Origin: JBBRLA01 sp038231615
GTDB taxonomy: Bacteria > Myxococcota_A > Polyangia > Palsa-1104 > JAEUJZ01
Reading direction: 5' to 3'
Length of the DNA stretch: 9,454 nucleotides
Assembly (NCBI GenBank): GCA_038231615.1
Contig: JBBRLA010000317.1
Location: 1-9,454 of the forward strand
Part shown: piece by piece, positions 1 through 6,499 of the stretch
How positions within the stretch are numbered: the stretch's first letter is position 1
Layout: the number at the start of each line of letters is the position of its first letter
Position numbers and translations under genes: made by a program
Notes under the pieces: generated by a model
The model's input: the letters and a program-made list of their open reading frames with translations, nothing else
Told to the model about the DNA's origin: nothing
The model's database searches: none

Positions 1-1
1 G

Positions 2-703
2 TGCGTCCGCGGTTCCCGGCAGCTCTTCGACGCGGCGCAGGCGGCCGGGGTGGAGCGGATCATCTTTGTTTCGACGATCAGCGCCTTCGCTGGGTGCCGC
101 TCGGCCTACGGCCGCGCCAAGCTGGCAGTGGAGGGGCTGACACTGGAGCGGGGCGGTGTGGTGCTGCGCCTGGGCCTGGTGTATGGAGACCGGGGAGATC
201 GGGAAGATCGGGAAGACCGGGACGGGGGAATGTTCGGCAACATCCGTCGGCAGGTCCAGAAGAGCAGGATTGTCCCGCTCATCAATGCGGGTCTTGAGCC
301 GCAGTACCTGCTTCACGAGCGGACCCTTGGCGAGGTGATCCTGCGGGCGGCGCGGGGGGACTTCGATAAGGCGCAGCGAAGCGAAGTGCCGTGCTTCGAT
401 CATAGCAGGGAGGGCGTTCTGACGATCGCTCATCCCCAGCCGTGGCCCTTTCGCACGCTGGTTCAAGAGATCGCGCGGAAGGAAGGTCGAACGATCCGCC
501 TGATTCCCGTCTCGTGGCGGCTGCTTTATCTAGGGCTCAGGTGCGTCGAGGCGATGGGGGTGAAGGCGCCCTTTCGCAGTGACAGCGTGATGAGCTTTGT
601 CCACTACAACCGGCAGCCGGATTTTTCGGCGTTGCACCGGTTCGGGATCTCTCCGCTGCCGTTCCGCCTTTCGGATGGAAGGCAGCCCTTGCTTCTGGCT
701 TGA
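2..703 (+). CDS. NAD-dependent epimerase/dehydratase (SDR family), 5'-truncated by window edge
   Basis: This is the C-terminal 233 residues of an extended short-chain dehydrogenase/reductase; the N-terminal Rossmann half with the glycine-rich NAD(P) motif lies before the window. Visible are the beta-strand ending in Ser24-Thr25 (VERIIFVSTISAF), the catalytic YxxxK as Tyr36-Gly-Arg-Ala-Lys40, and the following RLGLVYG strand. A C-terminal substrate-domain segment (FRTLVQEIARKEG, then a hydrophobic helix) resembles sugar-nucleotide epimerases and NDUFA9-like proteins. The reading frame is open from the first bases, so GTG at 50 is not the true start. Residues 62-73 are four repeats of Gly/Glu-Asp-Arg encoded by a 9-bp tandem repeat, placed where relatives go straight from VYG to the next helix. 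The substrate cannot be told from this half. A sugar-nucleotide epimerase or reductase is likely, and would fit the envelope-glycosylation genes at the other end of the window. Confidence 0.85.
   Translation, partial: CVRGSRQLFDAAQAAGVERIIFVSTISAFAGCRSAYGRAKLAVEGLTLERGGVVLRLGLVYGDRGDREDREDRDGGMFGNIRRQVQKSRIVPLINAGLEPQYLLHERTLGEVILRAARGDFDKAQRSEVPCFDHSREGVLTIAHPQPWPFRTLVQEIARKEGRTIRLIPVSWRLLYLGLRCVEAMGVKAPFRSDSVMSFVHYNRQPDFSALHRFGISPLPFRLSDGRQPLLLA
185..220 (+). repeat. Four tandem in-frame 9-bp repeats inside the epimerase gene
   Basis: Four adjacent 9-bp units, GGAGACCGG, GGAGATCGG, GAAGATCGG and GAAGACCGG, differ from each other at one or two bases. Each encodes Gly/Glu-Asp-Arg, giving a charged DR-rich loop. 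The array keeps the frame and so does not disrupt the gene. Replication slippage is the likely origin. Confidence 0.85.
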
Positions 704-713
704 CCAGACCTAC

Positions 714-793
714 CTTTCAGTCAGTATGAAAGCAGATGCTTTCACCTGGGCCTTTCCTTGCAAAAGGCCGAAGCCGCCGGCCTGCGAAGCGGC
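714..793 (+). promoter_or_regulatory. Spacer with serial and mutually exclusive hairpins (possible terminator or structured leader)
   Basis: The 109-bp gap between the epimerase and the WxxGxW protein gene holds several inverted repeats. CTTTCA (714-719) pairs with TGAAAG (727-732). The same TGAAAGC (727-733) also pairs perfectly with GCTTTCA (738-744). GGCCTTT (749-755) pairs with AAAGGCC (763-769) across a 7-nt loop. GCCGC (773-777) pairs with GCGGC (789-793). There is no T-run typical of an intrinsic terminator. The region could end the epimerase transcript or be a folded 5' leader for the next gene. The pairing is visible; any function is inferred. Confidence 0.4.
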
Positions 794-812
794 ACTGAAA
801 AGGAGCGGTCTG

Positions 813-1103
813 ATGCATCGTCTGTTGTCGGTAGTTGCCCTGTCCTTGTCCGTGTCATGCGCCGACACCGGCGAGATCTATGTGCCGGATGGGCCCCCTC
901 CGCCACAGGAGGAGGTGATCGGCGTCGCACCCTACCCGGGCGCGGTGCGGATCGGCGGCTACTGGGGCTGGGAAGGCGGACGGCATGTCTGGCACGACGG
1001 CCGTTGGGAGCGGGGCCGCGCGGGCTACAGCTGGGAGCCCCACCGCTGGGAGCGTCGCGGCAATCGGTGGGCCCTGAGGTCGGGTCGCTGGCGGCGCAGA
1101 TAG
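813..1103 (+). CDS. Small secreted WxxGxW-repeat protein (probable lipoprotein)
   Basis: A 96-residue protein. The ATG is preceded by AAGGAG (800-805) at 7-nt spacing, which favours this start over longer in-frame alternatives. Residues 1-15 are a short basic and hydrophobic signal (MHRLLSVVALSLSVS) followed by Cys16. This suggests a lipoprotein, although the lipobox is weak because Ser, not Leu/Val, sits at -3. A Pro-rich linker (PDGPPPP, about residues 24-30) leads to a Trp/Arg/Gly-rich body with spaced aromatic motifs: YWGW, an exact WxxGxW (WHDGRW), WEPHRW and WERRGNRW, then an Arg-rich C-terminus. This matches the WxxGxW/YXWGXW-repeat family of small extracytoplasmic proteins, whose function is not established. 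It lies downstream of the epimerase but behind a structured spacer, so co-transcription is uncertain. Confidence 0.8.
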   Translation: MHRLLSVVALSLSVSCADTGEIYVPDGPPPPQEEVIGVAPYPGAVRIGGYWGWEGGRHVWHDGRWERGRAGYSWEPHRWERRGNRWALRSGRWRRR

Positions 1104-1195
1104 CCCAGCAACATCCACGTGCCGCAGGATGGCGGGTCATGGCCGAGCTGAAGGGGCGGTAGGTCGTCGGTCGATCGGGTGCGAGGAAGGCGGAT

Positions 1196-2125
1196 TCAGC
1201 GGTCCCGGTAGATCGGAGCGCACCAGCTCCGGTACTTGGGCACCTTGCCTCGCACCACCTTGTAGTAGAGATCGCGCAAGGTGCTGGTGATGGGCCCGAT
1301 CTTGCCATTGCCCACCTGCCGGTGGTCGATGCGGCCGATGGCGCCGATCTGCACCCCGGTCCCGGCCAGGAACACTTCTTCCGCCAGGTACAGTTCGGTG
1401 CGGTCGATGGGGCGCTCCACCACGGGGTGCCCCAGCTCGTCCTTGAGCAGCACCATCAGCGAGCGCCTGGTGATCCCCTCCAGGATGTTGTCGGTCACCG
1501 GCGGGGTCAGTACCACCCCGTCGCGGACGACGAAGACGTTGGCCGCCGAGGCCTCGCACAGGTGCCCATCTGCGTTGAGCATCAGCGCCTCATCGAAGCC
1601 GCCCAGGATGGCTTCGGTCTTGGCCAGCGCCGAATTGACGTAGGACCCGGCGATCTTGCCCCGGGCCGGGATGACGTTATCGTCCACCCGTCGCCACGAC
1701 GACACGCCCACATGCAGGCCGTCCTCCTTGCTCAGGTAGTTGCCATAGGGCACCGCTACCATGGAGACCTCGGCGTGCAGGTCGTGTAGGCGCACCCCGA
1801 TCATCTCATCGCTGTAGTAGGCCAGCGGCCGGACGTAGCAGTCCTTCCGCAGGCCCTCAGCCTGAAGAAGCTTGCGCAGGCTCCCGGCCAGGTCCTCTTT
1901 GCTGTAGGGCAGCTCCATCATCAAGAGCCGTGCCGACTGGAGGAAGCGGTGGAAGTGGTCCAGCGGACGGAACACCAGGAGTTCCTCTTCGTCCTCAATC
2001 CAGTAGCCGCGGAGCCCGCCGAAGGCCGCCGTGCCATAGTTCAGCCCGTGGGTGAGGACCCCCACGCGGGCATCCGCGTAAGGGACAATCTGGCCTTTGA
2101 AAAACGCGTGCTTGGGTAACGTCAT
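1196..2125 (-). CDS. ilvE: Branched-chain amino acid aminotransferase (class IV PLP enzyme)
   Basis: A 309-residue cytoplasmic enzyme, the same length as E. coli IlvE. It interconverts leucine, isoleucine and valine with their 2-keto acids using glutamate/2-oxoglutarate. Fold-type IV landmarks are present in order: the N-terminal GLNYGTAAFGGLRGYW segment, the carboxylate-binding YVRPL (Arg99), the PLP Schiff-base Lys157 in ARGKIAGSY, Glu191 in LCEASAANVFVV contacting the pyridine nitrogen, and the phosphate-binding GITRRS. The ATG at 2125 was chosen because GGGAG lies 6 nt before it; a longer TTG start at 2146 would bury that ribosome site. The gene converges on the WxxGxW gene (92-bp gap, no clear terminator) and diverges from the YbjN-like gene. 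D-amino-acid transaminase and aminodeoxychorismate lyase belong to the same fold, but overall similarity and length favour IlvE. Confidence 0.95.
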   Translation of the reverse strand: MTLPKHAFFKGQIVPYADARVGVLTHGLNYGTAAFGGLRGYWIEDEEELLVFRPLDHFHRFLQSARLLMMELPYSKEDLAGSLRKLLQAEGLRKDCYVRPLAYYSDEMIGVRLHDLHAEVSMVAVPYGNYLSKEDGLHVGVSSWRRVDDNVIPARGKIAGSYVNSALAKTEAILGGFDEALMLNADGHLCEASAANVFVVRDGVVLTPPVTDNILEGITRRSLMVLLKDELGHPVVERPIDRTELYLAEEVFLAGTGVQIGAIGRIDHRQVGNGKIGPITSTLRDLYYKVVRGKVPKYRSWCAPIYRDR

Positions 2126-2164
2126 GTTGTGCTCCCTACCAGCCAATCACGAGAAGGCCCGTCA

Positions 2165-2207
2165 GGCAAGCCCCCCCACCACTTGCCAATCGCTGGGTAC
2201 CGGCAAG
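2165..2207 (-). promoter_or_regulatory. Alternative-hairpin element in the ilvE leader
   Basis: Upstream of ilvE, CTTGCC (plus-strand 2182-2187) is complementary to two identical copies of GGCAAG, at 2165-2170 and 2202-2207. Two 6-bp stems are therefore possible but mutually exclusive. On the ilvE transcript the order is CTTGCC, GGCAAG, then a run of seven G, then CTTGCC, about 40 nt before the start codon. This could be an attenuator-like leader. I see no leader peptide rich in branched-chain codons and no T-box consensus, so a chance match is possible. Confidence 0.3.
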
Positions 2208-2296
2208 GTCCGGCGACAGGTCGAAGTAGACCGCGACCCCGTTTGTCTGTACGATAAGGTCGGGCGACCCCAGACGCCTTGGCCGGGTGCCCGCTT

Positions 2297-2309
2297 ATGA
2301 CCCGGTCAT
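2297..2309 (+). promoter_or_regulatory. 13-bp perfect dyad abutting the ribosome site of the YbjN-like gene
   Basis: ATGACC-C-GGTCAT is a perfect inverted repeat ending 1 nt before AAAGGAG (2311-2317). A second 6-bp pairing, CCGGGT (2283-2288) with ACCCGG (2300-2305), overlaps it. The dyad could be an operator half-site pair in the divergent ilvE/YbjN-like intergenic region, or an RNA hairpin affecting ribosome access. No regulator is identified. Confidence 0.35.
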
Positions 2310-2324
2310 GAAAGGAGCTGTCGC

Positions 2325-2780
2325 ATGTCCGAACCTGTCGCTGCCGAGCCCCCCTGCGTGCAAGCGTTGCGCTCGAAGACCGAGCAATTCCTTCGTCAGA
2401 TCGCCAGCCGTTACGAGGTGGACGGAGATCGCTACCTGGTCCGCCACGGCTCCACCTGCGTGTGGGTACAACCCATGTTGTGGCGCGATGAGTCATCCGT
2501 GCTGCGCATCGTGGCCGTCGTGCTGACCGGCGTGGGCAAGTCGGGGAATGAGGGGATGTTCGAGGACTTCTCGACGATGAACGACCGGCTCCTCTTCGGC
2601 AAGATCTACTGGACCCCGGACACCGAGGGGACCGGCGCCATCGTGGTGGAGCACAACCTGTTGGGGGAGACGCTGGACCTGGACGAGCTGAAACACGCGG
2701 TGGTGGGCCTGGCGATCACCGCCGACAACATCGACGATCAGCTTCAGCAGCGGTACGGCGGCAAACGCTGGGTGGACTGA
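2325..2780 (+). CDS. YbjN-domain / type III secretion chaperone-like protein
   Basis: A 151-residue soluble protein with no signal peptide or membrane segment. The ATG has a strong AAAGGAG ribosome site 7 nt upstream. The fold pattern matches the YbjN/TY-chaperone group (CesT- and YopN-chaperone-like). An N-terminal helix (about 11-29) is followed by a beta-hairpin with YLVRHGSTCVWVQP (37-50) and a second strand pair (VLRIVAVVLTGV, 59-70). FGKIYW (91-96), a strand followed by the conserved VEHNLLGETLD (108-118), and a C-terminal helix ending in ADNIDDQLQQRYGG complete it. The family is thought to bind peptides or partner proteins and is not enzymatic. No type III secretion gene is visible here. 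The exporter gene starts 74 bp downstream on the same strand, so the two may be co-expressed. The specific client is unknown. Confidence 0.75.
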   Translation: MSEPVAAEPPCVQALRSKTEQFLRQIASRYEVDGDRYLVRHGSTCVWVQPMLWRDESSVLRIVAVVLTGVGKSGNEGMFEDFSTMNDRLLFGKIYWTPDTEGTGAIVVEHNLLGETLDLDELKHAVVGLAITADNIDDQLQQRYGGKRWVD

Positions 2781-2854
2781 TCCGTCTGGACGAAAAGGCC
2801 AACTGCGGTATAACTCCTGCACTGGATTTTACTGGACTGGTTAGCAGGTGTTCC

Positions 2855-5293
2855 TTGTCGCAGCATCCCCCGCCAAGCATCTTCGCCCGCTATGTCGCGT
2901 TCGCTGAAAAGCGGGCCCGCTGGCTCCTTCTGGGCCTGGGTCTCCTGGGCCTTCTGTCGATCGTGCCGATCCTGGGTCTGGAACTGCACACCGACCTGAC
3001 GGAGATCCTGCCGGACCAGCACCCGGCGGTCATCGCCTTCCGTCGGATTTCCGGCAGGCAGAAAAGTTCGACCAATCTGGTGCTGATGATCAGCAGCCCG
3101 GACCCCCAAGCAAACCAGCGTATGGCCGAGATGCTGAGCCCGGAATTGGACAAGCTGGTCGGGACGGTTTTTACCGAGATCCAGTGGCGTCCGGAAACCG
3201 ACATCCCGGATTACTACCAGCACTGGAGCTGGCTTTACGCCGACCTTGGGGACCTGCAGCACGCCGAGGAACTGCTCGACCGCATCCTTGCGCGGCGTCA
3301 CTCGCCCCTCTTCGTGGACCTGGAAGGGGACCCCGAAAAGGAGCTGCGCGGGCTGCGCGAGCACTTGCGGAAACAGGTCCCCGCCCGATCCGAAGCCACG
3401 TACTTCAGCTCGAACGAGAACGGCACCCACTACCTGGGGGCGATGATGTGGCGGCGCAGCAGCGGCCTTGCCGGGATGGAGGACCAGCAGACCCTGGCCC
3501 GGGTAAAGGAGGTGGTCCAGAACATCCACCCGGAGCGCTTCCATCCGGCGATGAAGGTCGAATACACCGGCAACATCGACATGGCCATCGAGGAGCACGA
3601 TGCGGTGCGCGACGATTTGACCCTGGCCACCGGGGTCTGCGTTACCCTGGTAATGTTGAGTATTTATCTGTACTTTCGTCGATTCGGGGTCTTGTTTCTG
3701 GTGGGGGCGCCAGCGGTGCTGGGCCTGCTCCTTTCGCTGGCCCTGGCGCGCTTCACCATCCACTTCCTGAACGCCAACACCGCCTTCCTTATCTCCATCA
3801 TCCTGGGAAACGGCATCAATACGCCCATCATCCTACTCGCCCGCTACGGCGAGGAGCGCCGCGCCAGCAAGTCCGTCGCCGCCGCTCTCACCGACGCCAT
3901 GGACGCTACCCTGCGCGCCACCCTGGTCGCCACCTGCGCCGCCAGCATCGCCTATGGGTGCCTTCTGCTCACCAGCCTGCGGGGCCTGTCCCAGTTCGGT
4001 CTGGTGGGGGGCGCCGGCATGCTGCTGGTGTGGATCGTCACCTTTCTTCTGGTCCCGCCGCTGGTCCTCTTCGGCGAACGGGTCCGCGGCGATCTGTTGA
4101 CGCCTCGTCCGGCCTTGTGGGGCGGCCCCTTCGCGTTGCTCGGGCGCTTCGCCGGGCGGTACCCGATGCTGCTGGCCGTCGTTTGTCTGGTCCTTTTGGG
4201 GCTCTCGGTGGTGCCGGTGGCGCGCTATCTGCGGGACCCGCTGGAATGGAACATGGGCAACCTGCGGCAGGAGGAGACCGGGGCGCAGAAGCGCTGGGGG
4301 CGGATGTGGGCCCTGGGCATGGGGCCCTTTGTCGCGGGCTACATCGGGACCGATGGGGTGCTGATGGTGGACCGGGCGGATCAGGCGGACGCGGTGGCGG
4401 AGGCGATGTTCAAGAAGGATCAGGCGCTGGGCGCGCGCTCGGTGCTCAAAGCGGTTCGGCCGATGAGTGCGATGTTACCCAATAAGCAAGACGAGAAATT
4501 GGCGGTCCTGGCGCGCATTCGGCAGAAGATCGAGCACAACCAGCGGCTGATGGACGTGGACGAGCGGCGCGACGTGGAATCCTTCCGCCCGCCGGACTAC
4601 CTGCGCAAGATCAGCGCCATGGACCTGCCCAAGCGCATCCGCGACAGCTTCACCGAGGTGGACGAGACCGCCGGACGCCTGATCGGGATCGACGCGGCGC
4701 CGGACAAGGTCAACGAGAAAGACGGCCACGACTTGCTGCGCGAAGCCCATTCGATGCAGGTGGACGCCCTGGGCAAGACCTGGGTGGCCGCCGCCGCCGC
4801 CCCCGTCTTCGGCGGGATGCTGGAGACGATCCTCAGTGACGGACCCAAGGTAACCCTGGGGGCTGTGCTGGGGGTGACGCTGCTGGTACTATTGGCCTTC
4901 GGGCTGCGGGATGCTCTGCCAGTGCTGGCCTCTTTAGGGATCGGCCTCACGTGGCTCATCGCGTTGCTTCAGATCATCCAGCTCAAGATCAACTTCGTCA
5001 ACTTCGTCGCCCTCTCCATCACCCTGGGGGTCGGCACCGAATACGCCACCAACATCTGGGAGCGGCTTCGCCGGGAGGGCTTGGAGCGCCTGGACCAGGT
5101 GCTGGCCAATACCGGTTCGGCGGTGGCCTTGTGCTCCCTGACCACCATCATCGGGTATAGCTCCCTGCTTCTGGCGCGCAACCGCGCTCTCAAGTCCTTC
5201 GGCCTGCTGGCGGACCTGGGGGAGATCACCTGCCTCCTGGCAGCTCTTTTGGCCCTGCCGGCCCTCGCTCGACTGGTCAGGAAAGGACGCTGA
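2855..5293 (+). CDS. RND/MMPL-superfamily membrane exporter (HpnN-like architecture)
   Basis: An 812-residue inner-membrane protein with the duplicated RND layout. TM1 (about 22-42) is followed by a large extracytoplasmic loop (43-255), then TM2-TM6 (256-406). TM7 (438-456), a second loop (457-665) and TM8-TM12 (666-803) complete it. MMPL/HpnN-type relatives move lipids such as hopanoids or mycolate precursors to the outer envelope using proton motive force. The signature INFVNFVALSITLGVGTEYATN (two stretches, 712-733) marks TM10. The TM4 counterpart is GNGINTPIILLARYGEE (318-334). The usual Asp-Tyr pair is Asn322-Thr323 in TM4 and Glu729-Tyr730 in TM10. The start is TTG at 2855 after a modest GCAGGTG; there is no in-frame ATG upstream. 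The 74-bp gap from the YbjN-like gene holds TATAAC (2809-2814) but no convincing -35 box. Substrate unknown; hopanoid genes are not present. Confidence 0.88.
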   Translation: MSQHPPPSIFARYVAFAEKRARWLLLGLGLLGLLSIVPILGLELHTDLTEILPDQHPAVIAFRRISGRQKSSTNLVLMISSPDPQANQRMAEMLSPELDKLVGTVFTEIQWRPETDIPDYYQHWSWLYADLGDLQHAEELLDRILARRHSPLFVDLEGDPEKELRGLREHLRKQVPARSEATYFSSNENGTHYLGAMMWRRSSGLAGMEDQQTLARVKEVVQNIHPERFHPAMKVEYTGNIDMAIEEHDAVRDDLTLATGVCVTLVMLSIYLYFRRFGVLFLVGAPAVLGLLLSLALARFTIHFLNANTAFLISIILGNGINTPIILLARYGEERRASKSVAAALTDAMDATLRATLVATCAASIAYGCLLLTSLRGLSQFGLVGGAGMLLVWIVTFLLVPPLVLFGERVRGDLLTPRPALWGGPFALLGRFAGRYPMLLAVVCLVLLGLSVVPVARYLRDPLEWNMGNLRQEETGAQKRWGRMWALGMGPFVAGYIGTDGVLMVDRADQADAVAEAMFKKDQALGARSVLKAVRPMSAMLPNKQDEKLAVLARIRQKIEHNQRLMDVDERRDVESFRPPDYLRKISAMDLPKRIRDSFTEVDETAGRLIGIDAAPDKVNEKDGHDLLREAHSMQVDALGKTWVAAAAAPVFGGMLETILSDGPKVTLGAVLGVTLLVLLAFGLRDALPVLASLGIGLTWLIALLQIIQLKINFVNFVALSITLGVGTEYATNIWERLRREGLERLDQVLANTGSAVALCSLTTIIGYSSLLLARNRALKSFGLLADLGEITCLLAALLALPALARLVRKGR

Positions 5294-5337
5294 ACCGGGA
5301 AAATGTTCCACTTCCTTGGTAGCGGTCGAGCCCGGAT

Positions 5338-6267
5338 TCAGTTGCTGCCCGAGTGGATCGCCACCAGGGCGGCGCTGCCCAGTTCGCGTTCCAGGAATGC
5401 CTTCAGCCGGGCCAGCAAGCCGACCTCGATCTGACGCATCCGCTCCCTGCTGATGCCGTGTGCCTCGCCGATCTCTTTCAACGTCTTGGGCTGCTCGGAC
5501 ATGAGGCGCTCACGGAAGAGCATGAGCGATCTTCCGCTCAGAGTTTTCTCGAACTCGGCGAGCTTGCGACAGAGCTTGTGGTAAAACTCCCGTCCTTCGA
5601 CCATCACATCAGGCCGCTGGGCATTGTTCCCCTGAAGCAGGTCAAGCACAGTGCGGGCCCCATCCTCGGAGGCTATCGGGGCATCCAATGACGCCTCAGC
5701 CCCACTCAACCTCTGCCGCATCTCGGTGACCTCGTGCTCACTCACGCTGAGCTTCTCTGCCAGCATGCTGTCGGTCACCACGAACCCCGATGCCTCCAGC
5801 TTCTCCTGCTCCTTGCGGAGGTTGAAGAAGAGCTTGCGCTGGGCCTGGGTTGTCCCGAGCTTCACCAGCCGCGAGTCATTCAGGATGGACTTGAGCATCC
5901 GTGCTCGGATCCACCATGCCGCGAAAGACGATAGCTTGACGCCCCGTTCAGGGTCGTAGCGGAGCACCGCCTGGACCAGGCCCTCATTGCCTTCTTGGAC
6001 CAGATCGAGCAGGCTGCGCCGCGCGCGCCGGTATTGATAGGCGATCTTCACCACCAGCCGCAGGTTGGCCGTGATCAACTGGTGGGCCAGCTCCGGGTTC
6101 CGGGTCCGCGAAAATTCTCTTGCCAGCTCCTCTTCACGATCTCTGGTGACCATCGGATAGCGTCTCAAATCGCGCATATAAGAGTCCAGTGCTCCGGATA
6201 CCTCCGGCAGCTCGGACTCGTGTTGGAGGTGAGTTTCTTCGTACTTTTCAGCGGCAGTTCCCGTCAT
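5338..6267 (-). CDS. RpoH-family (sigma-32-like) alternative RNA polymerase sigma factor
   Basis: A 309-residue group 3 sigma factor that directs RNA polymerase to alternative promoters. It has no region 1.1. Region 1.2 is LDSYMRDLRRYPMVTRDREEELA (28-50, in two parts). Region 2 includes ANLRLVVKIAYQYR, DLVQEGNEGL (88-97) and SFAAWWIRARM (114-124). The family's diagnostic RpoH box follows directly as TTQAQRKLFFNLR (139-151). Region 3 is recognisable around 160-200, and the region 4.2 helix-turn-helix is TLKEIGEAHGISRERMRQIE (262-281). The ATG at 6267 is chosen because GAGG stands 5 nt before it; 27 further in-frame codons upstream look non-coding. The Trp normally found in region 2.4 just before LVK(L/I)GTT is Ser132. 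It diverges from a glycosyltransferase and no heat-shock gene is adjacent, so it may be a paralogue with another regulon, as in Myxococcota. Family assignment is firm; regulon is not. Confidence 0.9.
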   Translation of the reverse strand: MTGTAAEKYEETHLQHESELPEVSGALDSYMRDLRRYPMVTRDREEELAREFSRTRNPELAHQLITANLRLVVKIAYQYRRARRSLLDLVQEGNEGLVQAVLRYDPERGVKLSSFAAWWIRARMLKSILNDSRLVKLGTTQAQRKLFFNLRKEQEKLEASGFVVTDSMLAEKLSVSEHEVTEMRQRLSGAEASLDAPIASEDGARTVLDLLQGNNAQRPDVMVEGREFYHKLCRKLAEFEKTLSGRSLMLFRERLMSEQPKTLKEIGEAHGISRERMRQIEVGLLARLKAFLERELGSAALVAIHSGSN

Positions 6268-6366
6268 CACATCCTCGTGTTGTCTCGCCTGGCAGGAGAA
6301 TATGAAGCACGGCCCATGCCAAGGGCCTAAAGCGCTAGGGAGCGGCATGATATTGATAGCGAACTA

Positions 6367-6394
6367 CGAGAAAAGGCCGCCCTTGCCCTTCTCG
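6367..6394. promoter_or_regulatory. Bulged hairpin in the sigma-factor/glycosyltransferase divergent region
   Basis: CGAGAA (6367-6372) pairs with TTCTCG (6389-6394), and AAGG (6373-6376) pairs with CCTT (6381-6384) inside it. This gives a 10-bp stem with a 4-nt bulge. A second short stem, GGCCC/GGGCC (6311-6315 with 6323-6327), lies between it and the sigma-factor gene. Either could fold in the sigma-factor 5' leader, depending on where transcription starts. Function unknown. Confidence 0.3.
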
Positions 6395-6409
6395 CGCCTG
6401 CTGAGCCCC

Positions 6410-6424
6410 GCGAAAAATTTTCGC
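6410..6424. promoter_or_regulatory. 15-bp perfect palindrome (possible operator) in the divergent intergenic region
   Basis: GCGAAAA-A-TTTTCGC is a perfect inverted repeat around one central A, in an AT-rich patch that stands out from the GC-rich surroundings. It lies about 140 bp upstream of the sigma-factor start and about 110 bp upstream of the glycosyltransferase start. The position fits a regulator binding between the two divergent genes. It does not match the CIRCE heat-shock operator. Confidence 0.4.
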
Positions 6425-6499
6425 CAGCCCCAACCGGAATGACAAAAACTTTCGTGATCCATGCCGCTGGACCTGCAAGCGGGGCCAGCCGGAGAATGA

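Noticed and set aside
742..1308. 188-codon minus-strand frame across the WxxGxW gene and the end of ilvE
   Set aside because: It overlaps two supported genes, and its Arg/Pro/Ser/Ala-rich composition is typical of antisense GC-rich DNA.
2295..2309. Minus-strand mini-ORF (ATG ACC GGG TCA TAA) as an ilvE leader peptide
   Set aside because: It is four codons long, lacks Leu/Ile/Val codons and is far from the ilvE start; it arises from the dyad sequence.
2786..2814. Possible promoter with TATAAC before the exporter gene
   Set aside because: The -10-like TATAAC (2809-2814) has only CTGGAC at the -35 position, matching 2 of 6, so I do not call it.
2744..3763. 339-codon open frame on the minus strand opposite the exporter gene
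   Set aside because: It lies antisense to the well-supported RND gene, its protein is low-complexity and Gln/His/Val-rich without domain motifs, and such frames are expected opposite GC-rich genes.
3184..4485. 433-codon plus-strand frame inside the exporter gene
   Set aside because: It is an out-of-frame shadow of the RND gene with an Arg/Gly/Pro-rich composition and no recognisable motif or ribosome site.
5295..5335. CCGGG...CCCGG pairing in the 44-bp gap between the exporter and sigma-factor genes, as a bidirectional terminator
   Set aside because: Only 5 bp pair across a 31-nt loop and there is no T-run on either strand.
5338..6267. Primary sigma factor (RpoD) as identity of the sigma gene
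   Set aside because: Region 1.1 is absent, the length is 309 residues and the RpoH-specific QRKLFFNLR box is present.
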